From assembly GCA_940671915.1 (NCBI GenBank), contig CALNVZ010003434.1, positions 118,954 to 182,953 of the forward strand: DNA of 64,000 bases. Reading direction: 5' to 3'. Numbering within the stretch: the stretch's first letter is position 1; each line of letters opens with the position of its first letter. The translations under genes were made by a program, and so were the position numbers. This DNA is from Paracentrotus lividus. Taxonomy: Eukaryota; Echinodermata; Echinoidea; Camarodonta; Echinidae. The notes beneath the pieces are model-generated. The model did not search any database. It was not told the DNA's origin and was given only the letters and a program-made list of their open reading frames with translations. Shown here piece after piece: positions 48,211 to 58,539 of the stretch.

Positions 48211-48982
48211 ATATGGGCAGTTCCAAGTTAACGGAGTGACATTCAGAAGCAACATTTCAGCATTAAACAAGTTTATCATCCATACTTTAATCTTTATGTA
48301 CAAAGAAATGGTTCATGACAAAAGCTGATGGTACCCTCTTCAAAATGATAATTTTTTTTTTATAGTGATTCCTCTTAATTAATGAGATATGAATATTCAT
48401 AATCATGGTTATGGAGTGACGCAAAATGGACATGCATATTTGAGAAGAAAACATTTTGCTTAAACTCTGTGAAATTTAAATGGCTATCACAATTTTGAGT
48501 TATTGATTGGATTCTATGTTATTCTAGGTATAATATGACACCTTGCATAAAAAGATTGGTTGAATATTTTGTTAATTATGACTTAAAACTTGGACCCTTG
48601 TCTGGTTACGGAGTGACGGTTACGGAGTGACATCTGGTTTCCCGGTCTTTTTCGTGAGGAGAAATGCATTATAAAAAAATAATACCAATGTTTGTTGGAG
48701 TAGACCATGACAATTACATTAAGCCAAAAAAAATTGGCAAAAAGTAACGAGATATAAGAATTAGAGGCATTGAAAGCCCCATAGTCCCATACGTGCAAAT
48801 TTGGGTTTGATCGATTATTCAGCGCAAGAATACTGAATCGCAATTTTTAAAAACTTAAATGATTGGTTGTATTGTAAAGAAGCCCTTTGTGGTAATTTCA
48901 GATCCTAATTTGCATTTTCAAAGGCGCAGTGGCACATTGAAATTTCAGCTCCATGTCCTGTTTTGCTCTGAACTGCACATGT
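48211..48982 (-). mobile_element. TIR element family 2, copy B (inverted)
   Basis: Reverse-complement copy of 23525..24298 across nearly the whole length. It starts ATATGGGCAGTTCCAAG and includes GGTTACGGAGTGACGG and AATATTCATAATCATGGTTA. The right end is slightly decayed (CTCTGAACTGCACAT instead of TTGGAACTGCCCATAT). Confidence 0.85.
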
Positions 48983-49406
48983 ACAGTACATTTTCTTTCC
49001 CCCATATATATATATATATATATATTTTTTTGGTCACTCTTTGATTTATGACTAATGTAACTAACCCTACATGGATGTTATCCATCCTTCAGAAGGGTTG
49101 TTAAAAATCGTACAAATTTTATTTTCAATTTGATTGATTTCATCATGATCATTAAAAGCCTATATACATGTTGAATGGAAGACAATGAAATTCACATTAA
49201 TACAATTTACACTCGTTTTTGGTGTTGAATATTTTCCTAAAAATTTTCGCCAAAGGGAAAGCCTACATTTCCATTTTTAATCTAATATGAAACATCTCTA
49301 TTTTTCTGCATTCATGATGTTATGAAGAGAAATCTTGATATATTAAAGGTTTTTCTTTAAAATTAAATTGTGAATAAATACCGAGTAAAGAGATTTTGTT
49401 TTTCTG

Positions 49407-49545
49407 GCAAAAAAATTGACAATGAAAATGGGCAATATTGGACTTTTGTTCACTTTTTGTTCAAACTCTATACATAAAGTCAATGGGAGGAAATCAATAG
49501 TGAGCAAAAGTCAAATATTGCCCATTTTCATTGTCAATTTTTTGG
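49407..49545. mobile_element. Foldback with ~55-bp arms
   Basis: CAAAAAAATTGACAATGAAA and its inverse TTTCATTGTCAATTTTTTGG bound arms that continue through ATGGGCAATATT and ACTTTTG. The loop of about 30 bp includes TATACATAAAGTCAATGGGA. Confidence 0.85.
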
Positions 49546-49689
49546 TCGTTATACTGTGAGTTAATTCTTGAAACTTGGCACAAATCTTTTAGAGGTCATT
49601 AACTAACAAGAACTTTGGTCAAATTATGTTAAGCCGTTCCAGGGCCGCAAACTTTCTTCCTTTTTTCACGTTTTTCTCATATCTTGTGT

Positions 49690-50315
49690 TCACTGAAGCA
49701 TGGAAAATCAGGATTTTTGCGAAAATGAAATAAAATTAATACTTTCTAACAAATTGTTATGGTTAGGCAAAGAAAGCAATTTAATTTTGGTCTCTAAATA
49801 AAAAAAAACGGCCTTTCCAGTGCCACGTGCTCACTGAAGCATGAATTTTTTAATAAATGAAATAGGATCATGTACACACTTGCACCGTTCATAAAAATAA
49901 CACAAAATCAGATATTCACATGCTTTTTAGTGTACAAAATGGAAAGAATACTTACTTAGTGTTTTTCACATGGTATTTTATTGTGTTCATTCAACCGTGA
50001 ATTGATTTAAATTTTTTGCAAAAGTTAAAATCATGCTTCCTAGACATGAATCCCATCATATTTGATCAATTTTACCATGGAAAAGAAGTAAAAAACTCAG
50101 TTTTGACTTTTTTTTGCTGCATACTTGCTCAACCGCGAATTTTTACGCAAATGTCCTTTTCGTATGTTTGGAAGCACGTTCTGCGTACATTCTAATGCGT
50201 GAAATGTTTAAAATCTAAAAATTGGTCCGATATCATTGAATCAAAGTTGTGATTTTAGCCTTGTGAACTTCAAAGAATGACATTTTTGCATCCTACCATT
50301 GCTCACTGAAGCATG
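49690..50315. repeat. Three dispersed TCACTGAAGCATG motifs
   Basis: The exact 13-mer occurs at 49690, 49831 and 50303 in the same orientation. Similar contexts (AACCGTGAATT, AACCGCGAATT) occur between them, as though a diverged tandem unit of 140 to 160 bp were repeated. No open frame. It directly follows the foldback at 49407..49545. Confidence 0.6.
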
Positions 50316-51423
50316 ACTTCATGATAGTTCCTAAAATTCGCTCCCATGGTAGCTGATTAATTTCCCTACATGGACTTAGAATTAGAATTTTTTAAACTCC
50401 TCCTAATTAAAAAATCATCAATATTTGAAATAGGGGGAACTTTCTTTTTGTGTTGTGTTTATATATATCTCAATGCCTAGGAATACAGACTAGGATGTAA
50501 TCCTTGTAAATAGGGCATGGCCATTTGACATTTTGAACAGGATAAAAAATCTTCCACCCTCTCTCTATCCTTCTCTTTCTCTCTCCCTCTCTTTCTCCTC
50601 CTCCTATCCTACTATTGTTCTTCACATTTTTTTGTTTGCTAGTCCCAGAAACGTACACACAATTCTGAGGCACCAGAACAAATCCAATTTGATCCAAATG
50701 TTATTTCTCCCCTGACTCGCCATTTGCCCCTCCATTTTTTCAACTTTTATTTAATTTTGTGACTCAGAAAAAGATGGGGAATTCTTATTTCTGTCTAGGG
50801 AAGTATGTGTGAATGGATGGATATGCGCTACCGCCCACAAATCTGCTTTCGATTGCTGCAATAGACATCTGACAAGACTTCAAGAACCTTGAATGATGCA
50901 AACCACTACTTTCAATATACCCTCTCAATTTTTAACCACAAGAAAAAAATACTACAAGTGTGCATTATTACAATTGTTTATCTCGATAAACTGGAAGATA
51001 TCTATATTAAAAGCGAACAAACATTGTATACTTTTTTCCATATTTTTGTAAAGCTCATTGCTTACAGACATTGTGACACTATCATAAAAATTACTTCTTG
51101 TTAGAAGTGTTTTATAATTTTTTTTCTTTTTTTTTCTAGGAATGGATATTGATAATTTGTTCTAGTTTGTTCCATAAATATCTAATTGGTATGAAAACAA
51201 TTTTCTTTCAACAAAGTTACAAAGTTTTATTTATGTGTTTTATGAATAACAATGCTTGTGAAGCAATAGAAATATTATTACTGATTTTCTCAAATTATGA
51301 ATTGTTGATGTATATAAATTATCAGTACCATGTTTTAACAAATTTTTTAGAATATTTGATATATGTTTCATTTGTTTATAATGATTTTATTTTCTTCTCC
51401 CTCTATTTCTTTTGTCTTCACAG

Positions 51424-51481
51424 TGATAAGTTTACTAGGTTTTGCCAGTGGAAAAATGTAGAACTAAATATAAATGGCATG
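51424..51481 (+). CDS. GRK2: GRK2/3 exon: link from RGS-homology domain to kinase domain
   Basis: A 58-bp exon. Acceptor tcttcacag, donor ATG|gtgagt. It completes a Ser codon and encodes DKFTRFCQWKNVELNINGM. The segment DKFTRFCQWKNVELNI is identical to vertebrate GRK2, so the reading is secure. The last residues differ: GRK2 reads NIH-LTMNDF where this gene reads NINGM-LSMNDF across the junction, a net gain of two residues at the exon boundary. No GT donor is present a few bases earlier that would remove them, so the insertion appears real if this donor is used. Confidence 0.96.
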
Positions 51482-52177
51482 GTGAGTATAAACTTTGTTT
51501 TTCATATTTGTATTCATATGTAATATATTTTTGCTGTGTTGTTAAAATTTTGTAGCTCAAAAATGTCAAATGTTTAGCCTTTAGGAGAGCACAAAAACAT
51601 GGTGGGTTCAAAGTGTCATGGATCTGCAGAAATCAAATGAATGACATTTATGGTGGAAATCAATACATGTTGTGTTTTATTAAATATGAAAGGGTACTCT
51701 TCTCATCATCTGCCAGAACGTTTATATGACCCCAGATTTTAAGGTCAAATCATTTGATGTTAGAGTATTCTTTCCTCAAGCTGCATTTATGCAGGTAGCT
51801 AGCACAATTCATGGTATGATAATGCTGTGCTAATAATACCCGGCCCTATGTTTCTCAGCTTTATGATATTAATAGAATTGACCTTATACTATTTTAACTA
51901 GAATGTTTAACAGGGGCCTGTTTCTTGAAACAGTCATAAGTCTTAAGTTTGTGGACAATCCATAGGGACACGTGCCGTAGAATTACCACATGTTTCCATG
52001 GGATGTCCACAAACTGTAATAGACTTATGACAGTTTTTAGAAACGGGCCCCCAGAATTGAATGGTTGTGTATAACATTAGTAAAAGTTGAAGAGGTAGAG
52101 ATGAGAGACCCTTGTTTTTTTTTTTTTTCGAAATTTATGCTGAAATAAATCATGATTTTGCTTTTAATTAATTGCAG
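51482..52177 (+). other. GRK2: Intron, 696 bp
   Basis: Donor gtgagt, acceptor ttaattgcag. Contains the MITE at 51911..52053. The remainder is AT-rich. Confidence 0.9.
51911..52053. mobile_element. MITE with GGGGCCTGTTTCTTGAAACA ends
   Basis: The left end reads on through GTCATAAGTCT. The right end in reverse complement is GGGGGCCCGTTTCTAAAAAC followed by TGTCATAAGTCT. The ends resemble those of 36150..37376 (GTTTCACGAAACCGTCATAA), suggesting one superfamily. Confidence 0.75.
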
Positions 52178-52269
52178 TTGTCAATGAATGACTTCAGTGT
52201 ACACAGAATAATTGGCAGGGGTGGCTTCGGAGAAGTTTACGGGTGCCGCAAGGCTGACACCGGCAAGAT
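52178..52269 (+). CDS. GRK2: GRK2/3 exon: kinase domain start with glycine-rich loop
   Basis: A 92-bp exon of 30 codons plus two bases. Acceptor ttaattgcag, donor AT|gtaagt. It encodes [20 protein letters not shown] then [10 protein letters not shown] and AT of a Met codon. [11 protein letters not shown] is the nucleotide-binding glycine-rich loop (human G198 to G203 region). The stretch from MNDF to GK is essentially identical to vertebrate GRK2. The last ~30 coding bases and the donor are the parent sequence of the minisatellite in the following intron (see 52349..53180), which is unusual. Confidence 0.98.
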
Positions 52270-52348
52270 GTAAGTATTTTTGGTAGTAGGGGTGGGGATT
52301 GTGATGGAGGTATTGTTGGTGGTGGTGGTGGTGGTGGTGGTGGTGATG

Positions 52349-53180
52349 ATGCCACAAGGCTGATACTAGCAAAATGTAAAGTATTCATAGTAGAAAGGCT
52401 GATAGGTGCAGTGGAGGTATTGGTGGTGGTGGTGGTGATGGTGGTGGTGCAACCAGGCTGATACCGGCTAAATGTAAAGTATTCATGGTAGTAAGGGTGA
52501 TAGGTGTGGTGGTGCCACAAGGCTGATACTTGCACGATGTATTTTATTCATGGTAGTAGGGGTGATGATTGTGGTGAAGGTGTTGATATTGGTGGTGGTG
52601 GTGGTGGTGGTGCCACAAGACTGATACCGGCAAGATGTAAAGTATTCATGGTAGTAAGGGTGATAGGTGTGGTGGTGGTGGTGGTGCCATGAGGCTGATA
52701 CAGGCACGATGCAAAGTTTTCATGGTAGTACGGTTGATAGCTGTGGTGGAGGTATTGGTGGTTGTGTTGATGGTGGTACCACAAGACTGATACTGGCAAG
52801 ATATAAAGTATTCATGGTAGTAAGGTAGATAGGTGGGGTGGTGGTGGTGGTGCCATAAGACTGATACTGGCAAGATATAAAGTATTCATGGTAGTAAGGT
52901 TGATAGGTGTGGTGGTGGGGTGGTGCCACAAGACTGATACTGGCAAGATATAAAGTATTCATGGTAGTAAGGTTGATAGGTGTGGTGGTGGGATGGTGGT
53001 GGTGATGCCTCGAGGCTGATACATGCAAGATGCAAAGTATTCATGGTAGTAAGGGTGATAGGTGTGGTGGAGGTATTTGTGGTGGTGGTGGTGGTGGTGG
53101 TAATGATGATGGTAGTAGTGGGGTTGCAAGGCTGACACAGACTAGATGCAAGCAGTTTTGGTAGTATCGGTGATGGGGTC
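52349..53180 (+). repeat. Minisatellite derived from the adjacent exon end and splice donor
   Basis: About ten degenerate units begin near 52349, 52446, 52511, 52609, 52683, 52774, 52848, 52922, 53003 and 53124. Each has a core of GGTGCCACAAGGCTGATAC, then GGCAAGATGTAAAGTATT, then CATGGTAGTAAGG, separated by variable GGT arrays. The core aligns with the end of the exon at 52178..52269 (GGTGCCGCAAGGCTGACACC, GGCAAGAT) plus its donor and first intron bases (GTAAGTATTTTTGGTAGTAGGGG). The donor position varies among units: GTAAAG, GTATTT, GCAAAG, ATAAAG, GCAAGC. Confidence 0.9.
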
Positions 53181-53985
53181 AAAATGCTGATAACAAATAT
53201 TCTTGGAGAAGCATTTTCAGTACTGGTGGTGATATTTGTTTCACTGTTTAGCCACCATGTTACCAAAATGACTTTCCATTTCAATTATGGACTATAAATA
53301 TAGACTTTATGAATACAAATTACCTGCTTTATGAGGTGTCATTGCATATAGATGCATATTTCATTGGTGTCATTATAAACAAGTGAGGAATGGAATGTTA
53401 TTGTAATAGATGTCAAAGTGAATTTAAAGGCCAGAAATAAAAAGTCACATGAGAAGGCAAAAGAGTGTGGGTCCGTTCATATCTTGGAATTCAACCAATT
53501 TTATAGCATTTGACGAAAAGAAAAAAATTCTTATGGCATAACATTTATTGTCTATTGAGAGCCAGATTGTTTTAGTATCATTTACATTTACATCTACAGT
53601 GTGTCCCAGGAATAAGTTATACCAATATTTGGAGCTTCGAATCAGAAATTTATAACTTATATGACGTGAATGTTTATTTCTTGTCAAAGATTATTTTCTG
53701 TCCAGTGATCACAAATTTATACCTTTGCTGTAATGGATGACTGAACACTTTTCCCAAGTTCGGGGGGGAAGCTATCCATGGCTTCCTAACCATTTATTGT
53801 TTGGGGTAAGCCTTCCCAAATCCATTCACAAGGTATAAAGGGTTACTTGGACTATTGAAACGCATGGGTTGCCGCTGTCCACATTGGGACAAGGGGATAT
53901 TGGCACTTGTTTTTGAAAGCCCAAATACTCAGTCATCCTTGACAGCTGGTCACAGGTATACATTTGGTATCATTGAACAGAATAT

Positions 53986-54186
53986 CAGGCCTTCATTTTT
54001 AAGGAGAGCGATTGCTCTCCCTCTCCTTAAGCTCTCCTAAACAATTCTTAGGAGAGCAATAGTTAGCTCTCCTTAAATTGCTAATTTAATCAGTTACCCT
54101 ATGGAGTAACTCTCCTCACAACTCTCCTCAAGCCTTTCAGGAGAATAATTTATAGCTCTCCTGCAATTTTCAAAAATGAAGCCCTG
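53986..54186. mobile_element. MITE with 6-bp target duplication and AGGAGAG units
   Basis: Ends CAGGCCTTCATTTTT and AAAAATGAAGCCCTG form TIRs. GAATAT flanks both sides (53980..53985 and 54187..54192) as a clean target-site duplication. The interior repeats AGGAGAG/CTCTCCT words about nine times in both orientations. The CAG...CTG ends could fit a hAT-like family, but the 6-bp duplication is shorter than the usual 8. Confidence 0.85.
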
Positions 54187-54870
54187 GAATATTAGTTACT
54201 TTTTAACATGAAATAAAATTAAAGAAAGGCACATAAGTTATATACTTTTGATACAAGGCTCCCAAAAGCGGGAATACCGTTTTTGGGATGCACTGTTTGG
54301 ACTTAATGTCGTTCTAGTACTCAACAGGTAGGAGGCAAAAAAAACTCCAATTGCAAGCATAAACCAAGAGCATAAACTTGTTTTGCTCTTATTCAAAACA
54401 GAGGGGGGAAAAAAAGAAACAAATAAACATAAGAAATAAATTGATAACTCTTTTTGCTGTAACCCCTTTTGAAGATACAAATGGTAAATCACTTTATAAG
54501 AACATGACCTTTGAAGTATACACCCTATAAAAGTTTGTAGGAACTTAGAGCTGTAGCTGCCAATTCCTATTTCAGAGGAATGATTCCTTAACTTTAGCTT
54601 TCAAGTTTATGTTTTGGATGCTGAATTTCTCCGGGTTTTTTTTTTTCTAAAAGATTGTAAAAAGATTATGTTTTTAAAAGCATAGAAAATACACAATATT
54701 CCTATTTTTTATTACTTGAGAGATTCGTAATTTTTGGCATGGAACAGTAGGAGGTATGTAAAGCTAAGAGTATCTTGCTTTTCTCTTTTTTTTATTTAAG
54801 AATATTTTGTGATGATGATATTACAATGTTTTTAATGTTTGTTTAATTTCTATTTGTGTCATTGTTGCAG

Positions 54871-54967
54871 GTATGCAATGAAATGTCTGGACAAGAAACG
54901 GATAAAGATGAAATCTGGAGAGACCCTTGCCCTCAATGAAAGAATAATGCTTTCACTAGTCAGTGAG
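54871..54967 (+). CDS. GRK2: GRK2/3 exon: kinase N-lobe with ATP-binding lysine
   Basis: A 97-bp exon entering in phase 2 (G completes ATG) with 32 further codons. Acceptor cattgttgcag, donor GAG|gtaaga. It encodes [20 protein letters not shown] then [12 protein letters not shown]. The Lys of YAMK is the ATP-phosphate-binding lysine (human K220), and the Glu of LNER is its helix-C salt-bridge partner (human E239). Both are present, so the N-lobe looks catalytically intact. KMKSGE differs from KMKQGE by one residue. Confidence 0.98.
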
Positions 54968-55069
54968 GTAAGATAACTAAATTAAAGTATTTTTTAACAA
55001 AGCTCAAAAGTTTATTGTCCGAAATGCAATTTCTGTTTGCCAAATTGATTGTGGGCCTGGCAGCCACTG

Positions 55070-55240
55070 AGCAGTGCCAGATCGACGTTGCTCTATCCTT
55101 TTCTTGTTGAATGTCAGAAAGGGCAGCAGCAACTTCCATGTTTTTAATGTCGTATGGTATGACGCAGCCGGGGTTCAAACCCACGACCTCCAGATTATAA
55201 AGTGGATGCACTATTCACTGAGCCAACACATGGTTTGCAC
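55070..55240 (-). mobile_element. tRNA-derived SINE
   Basis: The minus strand starts with TGTTGGCTCAGTGAATAGTG (A box region), then GGAGGTCGTGGGTTTGAACC (B box GGGTTTGAACC), then CCGGCTGCGTCATACCATAC and a non-tRNA body ending near 55070. The head-then-GCGTCATACC order is one I associate with sea urchin SINEs, from memory. It supports the host guess. Confidence 0.65.
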
Positions 55241-56437
55241 AATCTTTAAATTGATTTTGTGACTTTGTTCAATTTCACAATTGAACAAGTGAGAAAGAGA
55301 CTAGGTAAAATGAATAAAATCCTTTTGCTCTGACTGTAATTAAAATCTACTGAAAGATGCAGAGCAAATGGAAGCACTGTCTTAAAACAGTGACAACAAG
55401 CAACATACATTGTACAGTTGTGCACTATCAAATTTACCACCGCTATGTTATGTCACAGAATAAAGAGTAGGGTATGCTGACTGTTACATGCATGACCGGT
55501 CACATTTTTTTTTAAACTTTGAATTTAAATTCAAAGATATCTTATCATGCAATTGGCTTTTAGATTTTAAGGGATTCCTGTCTTACCTATACAAGCATGA
55601 TGATAAAACTGACAATTGAAACAACATTAAAATGTTTTTTTTTTTTTAAGTTACTGATCAAATTAATACGATTTGTCTGCTAAATCCATTCTCCCGTTCA
55701 CATGATTAACAACTATGTATTTGAATGCGTATTTGAATGTGAGACTCAAATGTTACAAACAAATTAGCCTTCCGTATGACATTGCCACATTTTTTCCATC
55801 ACAACATGATTTATAGTCCTCCATCACTCCCCCATTATACCTCCATTATCATCCTGGCAAGAAGTCCGTTTATTGGCCTAATCAGGGTGCCCTGTACATC
55901 TGGCTTTGTTAGTGTTAATCTGAAGCATTCCTTGCTCTATTTTTGGACTTTTGCTAACTCCGTAATAAGCATTTTAGTGTCTAGCGAGAGAGTGCATGTT
56001 AGGGTAAGTGAACGTTTGGGTTTTAGCTTCGGCTTTTATGTAGATCATGAAATTTAGTTTTATAGCTGCGCATCAGATAAACCCTCGCCTTATATTCTTG
56101 TCAGATGTTCAATTATTTTTTAATTTCAGTATAAACTGTTGACCAGGTAACATTGAGTTGAATCAGAACAAAAATCAAAACAATATATTGATACTTTTTC
56201 GTTAAGCATTGATTAAAATACCCATTTTGTTATTTCGTTGACACGGATGAATCAGAAGATATGAAACTCTATCTACCCTCTTTTCACCCCCCCCCCCCGA
56301 TAAAAATGATGGCATCTCTGGCCCTACCCCCCCCCCCTTCCCTTTGGTGGCTAGCCATCACCACTACCTACGGGATACAGAGGATTGAGGCATCCATTTT
56401 CTTGCTCCACCCCTCTTTTGCTTATACTCTGTCTTAC

Positions 56438-56577
56438 CAGGGAGCATTTCATCAAAGGACTTGTCGGACATTTTATCCCACAAATTTGCTCTCAGCCAAT
56501 CAGATGCCAAAGCAATCAGTAGCTTATAACAGTTTGTCAGATAAAACGTCCGACAAGTCCTTTCATGAAACGCCCTC
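56438..56577. mobile_element. MITE with CATTTCATnAAAGGACTTGTC ends
   Basis: Left GGGAGCATTTCATCAAAGGA and right, in reverse complement, GAGGGCGTTTCATGAAAGGA, followed on both sides by CTTGTCGGAC and TTTTAT. About 140 bp. Confidence 0.8.
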
Positions 56578-56617
56578 AGGTGTGGATCCAGCATTTGTTT
56601 TGACAAAATGTTGTCCA

Positions 56618-56853
56618 GTGGGGTGTAACACAAAGACTTACGATTGATTAAAAGTTACGATTGATTTTTTCTCATTAGCCTCATCATGGACAGGATGCTC
56701 CAAAGTTGATGATCTTATTCCTAACCATAGCCCTAACCCTACTCTTAATCATATCAAATCCTAATCCGTGACTGTACCTGGTTTCCAAATGAGGGCACCG
56801 AGAAAAAATCAATCGTAACATTTAATCAATCGTAAGTCTTTGTGTTACCCCCC
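56618..56853. mobile_element. MITE family 1, copy B (inverted)
   Basis: Ends GGGGTGTAACACAAAGACTT and AAGTCTTTGTGTTACCCC. The body matches 8123..8361 in reverse complement, including AGCCCTAACCCTA and CATCATGGACAGGATGCTCC. Better preserved TIRs than copy A. Confidence 0.85.
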
Positions 56854-57501
56854 AGGTCTAATTGTCTGGGGACAATAGCAGCTCTATTATACTTGGGCAG
56901 TCTTTTAAATTAGCAGAGGCTGGATCCGCTACTGCTCCATCCCCCCCCCCCCTCCATGCCTCTCAACTCCAGATGAAAAGAATCACCCATACAAGCCAAT
57001 AAAAACTACATCACTCCATCCTCAATCCCCATGGTAACGCGATGGTATCATGTAATCCAGGTTATAAACTGATTGTGGTGTCTCATAGCAGAGCCCTGTG
57101 ACCCGCTCTGTAACCCGTTTGTAATCCAGCCTCGTTTAAAGGTCAATCAAACCTTTCTAAAAAGTTAGGTTGGTTTGATACCAGAAACATCAAGGAAAAT
57201 GACAGGTGAAATTTCCCCCAAAAGATGTGACATATCATAAAAATCAAAGAACTTCAAATATAAAGCTTGTATTACTGATGTTTTGCCAATGCAGTTTGTG
57301 CATATGTACCATAAAGAACATGTTGATTTTCTTATAATAAGTTTCTCACAAATTAGAATGTTCTCTTTTCTTATTTGTAGTACACCCTTATAAGTACATT
57401 AAAGCCTTTCATGAAAAGAACACTTTAAATCAAAATAATCAATAACATCTCTAAATCTTAATCAGCAACGTGACAAGGAATTTTAAATCCTTATTTTCAT
57501 G

Positions 57502-57655
57502 AACTGTATAAGCCAAAATTTTTGTGACGTTGGTGGGTTAATTTGAAAGGGCTTAATTTCACAATTTTTGGTGATGTTTTCATTACTATAAATAGCCTTA
57601 TAAAGTGGAAATTTTTGCAAGGATTGACTTGCGGTATTTGCAAACATTAAAACCC
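57502..57655. mobile_element. MITE family 4, decayed copy A
   Basis: Shares AACTGTATAAGCCAAAATTT and CATTACTATAAATAGCCTTA with 58181..58360 in the same order, and both continue with AAGTGGAAATTTT. The right end is lost or diverged. Confidence 0.65.
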
Positions 57656-58180
57656 TCTAAAAATTTGAGCTTATACAATAACTCTGGGTAATTTTGGGGT
57701 TGCATTTCATTTCATTCAAACATCATTGTTAACAAATAAAGTTTATTTTTGTCCAAAGGATATCAGAGTGAAAGAAAAAACTAATTGGTGAAAGTTTGAG
57801 GAATAAGTTGATTTATTTCATAAACCTGTGAAAATATTTAATTGCCCTTTAACAGCTCAGCATGAGATACAGGTCACAACATTACACACAGGAAAGGAAA
57901 TTGTACTCCAAACCATTTTTTTAAAATCGGAGTTCAAACGTTAGGAAACAAAATACTTGACTTCATTTTTTGTGGCCTCGCCTAAGGCATTCACAATGGA
58001 TTTCAAACCAATTACAGGCAAGAAGCTTGACATGTAGTATAAATAGAACTACATTTTCTTTAAGTAGTATTGACACAAACAACCTGGATATGTTATCCAC
58101 AAATATACATGTGCATACTAGATGTTTATCAATTACAACACTGTGATGCCCTATCAGTCTTGATATGGGTATTCTGGATG

Positions 58181-58360
58181 TACTGTATAAGCCAATATTT
58201 TTGTGTACAGATATTTTCGCGATTTTGGACTAGTTGGGGAAAATTCGCGATTTTGGCGATAACTTCATTACTATAAATAGCCTTGTACTGAAGTGGAAAT
58301 TTTCGTGATGACTGATTTGCGACATTCGCGAAAATAAAGTCACCGCGAAAGTATACAGTA
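58181..58360. mobile_element. MITE family 4, copy B
   Basis: Ends TACTGTATAAGCC and GTATACAGTA. Several CGCGA/TCGCG words (TTTTCGCGATTTTGG, CATTCGCGAAAATAA) lie inside in both orientations. It ends about 100 bp before the hinge exon at 58458. Confidence 0.7.
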
Positions 58361-58457
58361 TCAGACACTTTTGCTTTCGACTCAGAAAAAAAAAAAAGAT
58401 TTTCTGACGAATTTGATCTTATGATACCTGTTTTTATCTTTATCTTTTCATCTGTAG

Positions 58458-58539
58458 ACTGACTGTCCGTTCATCGTTTGCATGACGTACGCATTCCAAA
58501 CTCCAGATAAACTGTGTTTTATTCTAGATCTCATGAATG
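58458..58539 (+). CDS. GRK2: GRK2/3 exon: kinase hinge region
   Basis: An 82-bp exon of 27 codons plus one base. Acceptor ttcatctgtag, donor AATG|gtaagt. It encodes [20 protein letters not shown] then FILDLMN and the first base of Gly. It matches GRK2 [30 protein letters not shown] and includes the gatekeeper and hinge (FILDLMN). The next exon, expected to start with a Gly-Gly-Asp-Leu sequence, was not found in 58540..64000. The gene therefore leaves the window here. Confidence 0.97.

Larger units (their letters stand above)
44902..51423 (+). other. GRK2: Intron, about 6.5 kb
   Basis: Donor gtaagt, acceptor tgtcttcacag. Contains a CA microsatellite at 46446..46480, the inverted family 2 element at 48211..48982, a TA run near 49005, a foldback at 49407..49545 and a TCACTGAAGCATG motif series to 50315. 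Stretches 44902..46440, 46500..48200 and 50320..51420 hold AT-rich DNA without recognised genes. Confidence 0.85.
52270..54870 (+). other. GRK2: Intron, 2.6 kb
   Basis: Donor gtaagt, acceptor gtcattgttgcag. About one third is the exon-derived minisatellite (52349..53180). A MITE with target duplication lies at 53986..54186. The rest is AT-rich. Confidence 0.9.
54968..58457 (+). other. GRK2: Intron, 3.5 kb
   Basis: Donor gtaaga, acceptor tcatctgtag. Contains a SINE (about 55070..55240), MITEs at 56438 and 56618, poly-C tracts near 56288, 56325 and 56941, and two related foldbacks at 57502 and 58181. The rest is AT-rich with no recognised gene. Confidence 0.88.
5677..58539 (+). other. GRK2: Gene span (partial): G protein-coupled receptor kinase, GRK2/3 type
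   Basis: Eight exons in order on the + strand encode a continuous protein closely resembling vertebrate GRK2/GRK3, matching human residues of roughly 60 to 276. GRK2-type kinases phosphorylate agonist-occupied seven-transmembrane receptors and recruit arrestin. Their RGS-homology domain binds G-alpha-q and their C-terminal PH domain binds G-beta-gamma at the membrane. Seen here: most of the RGS-homology domain and the beginning of the kinase N-lobe. Not seen: the N-terminal exon(s), the catalytic loop, the DFG motif, the C-lobe and the PH domain, which must lie outside the window. All exons have AG acceptors and GT donors, and phases match across all seven internal junctions. Introns run from 557 bp to about 25.5 kb. 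Invertebrates usually have one gene for the GRK2/3 pair, so the symbol means that orthology group. Confidence 0.93.

Noticed and set aside
52194..53284. Several overlapping His/Thr/Pro-rich reading frames on the minus strand
   Set aside because: They are products of the GGT minisatellite read in reverse and have no domain or conservation signal.
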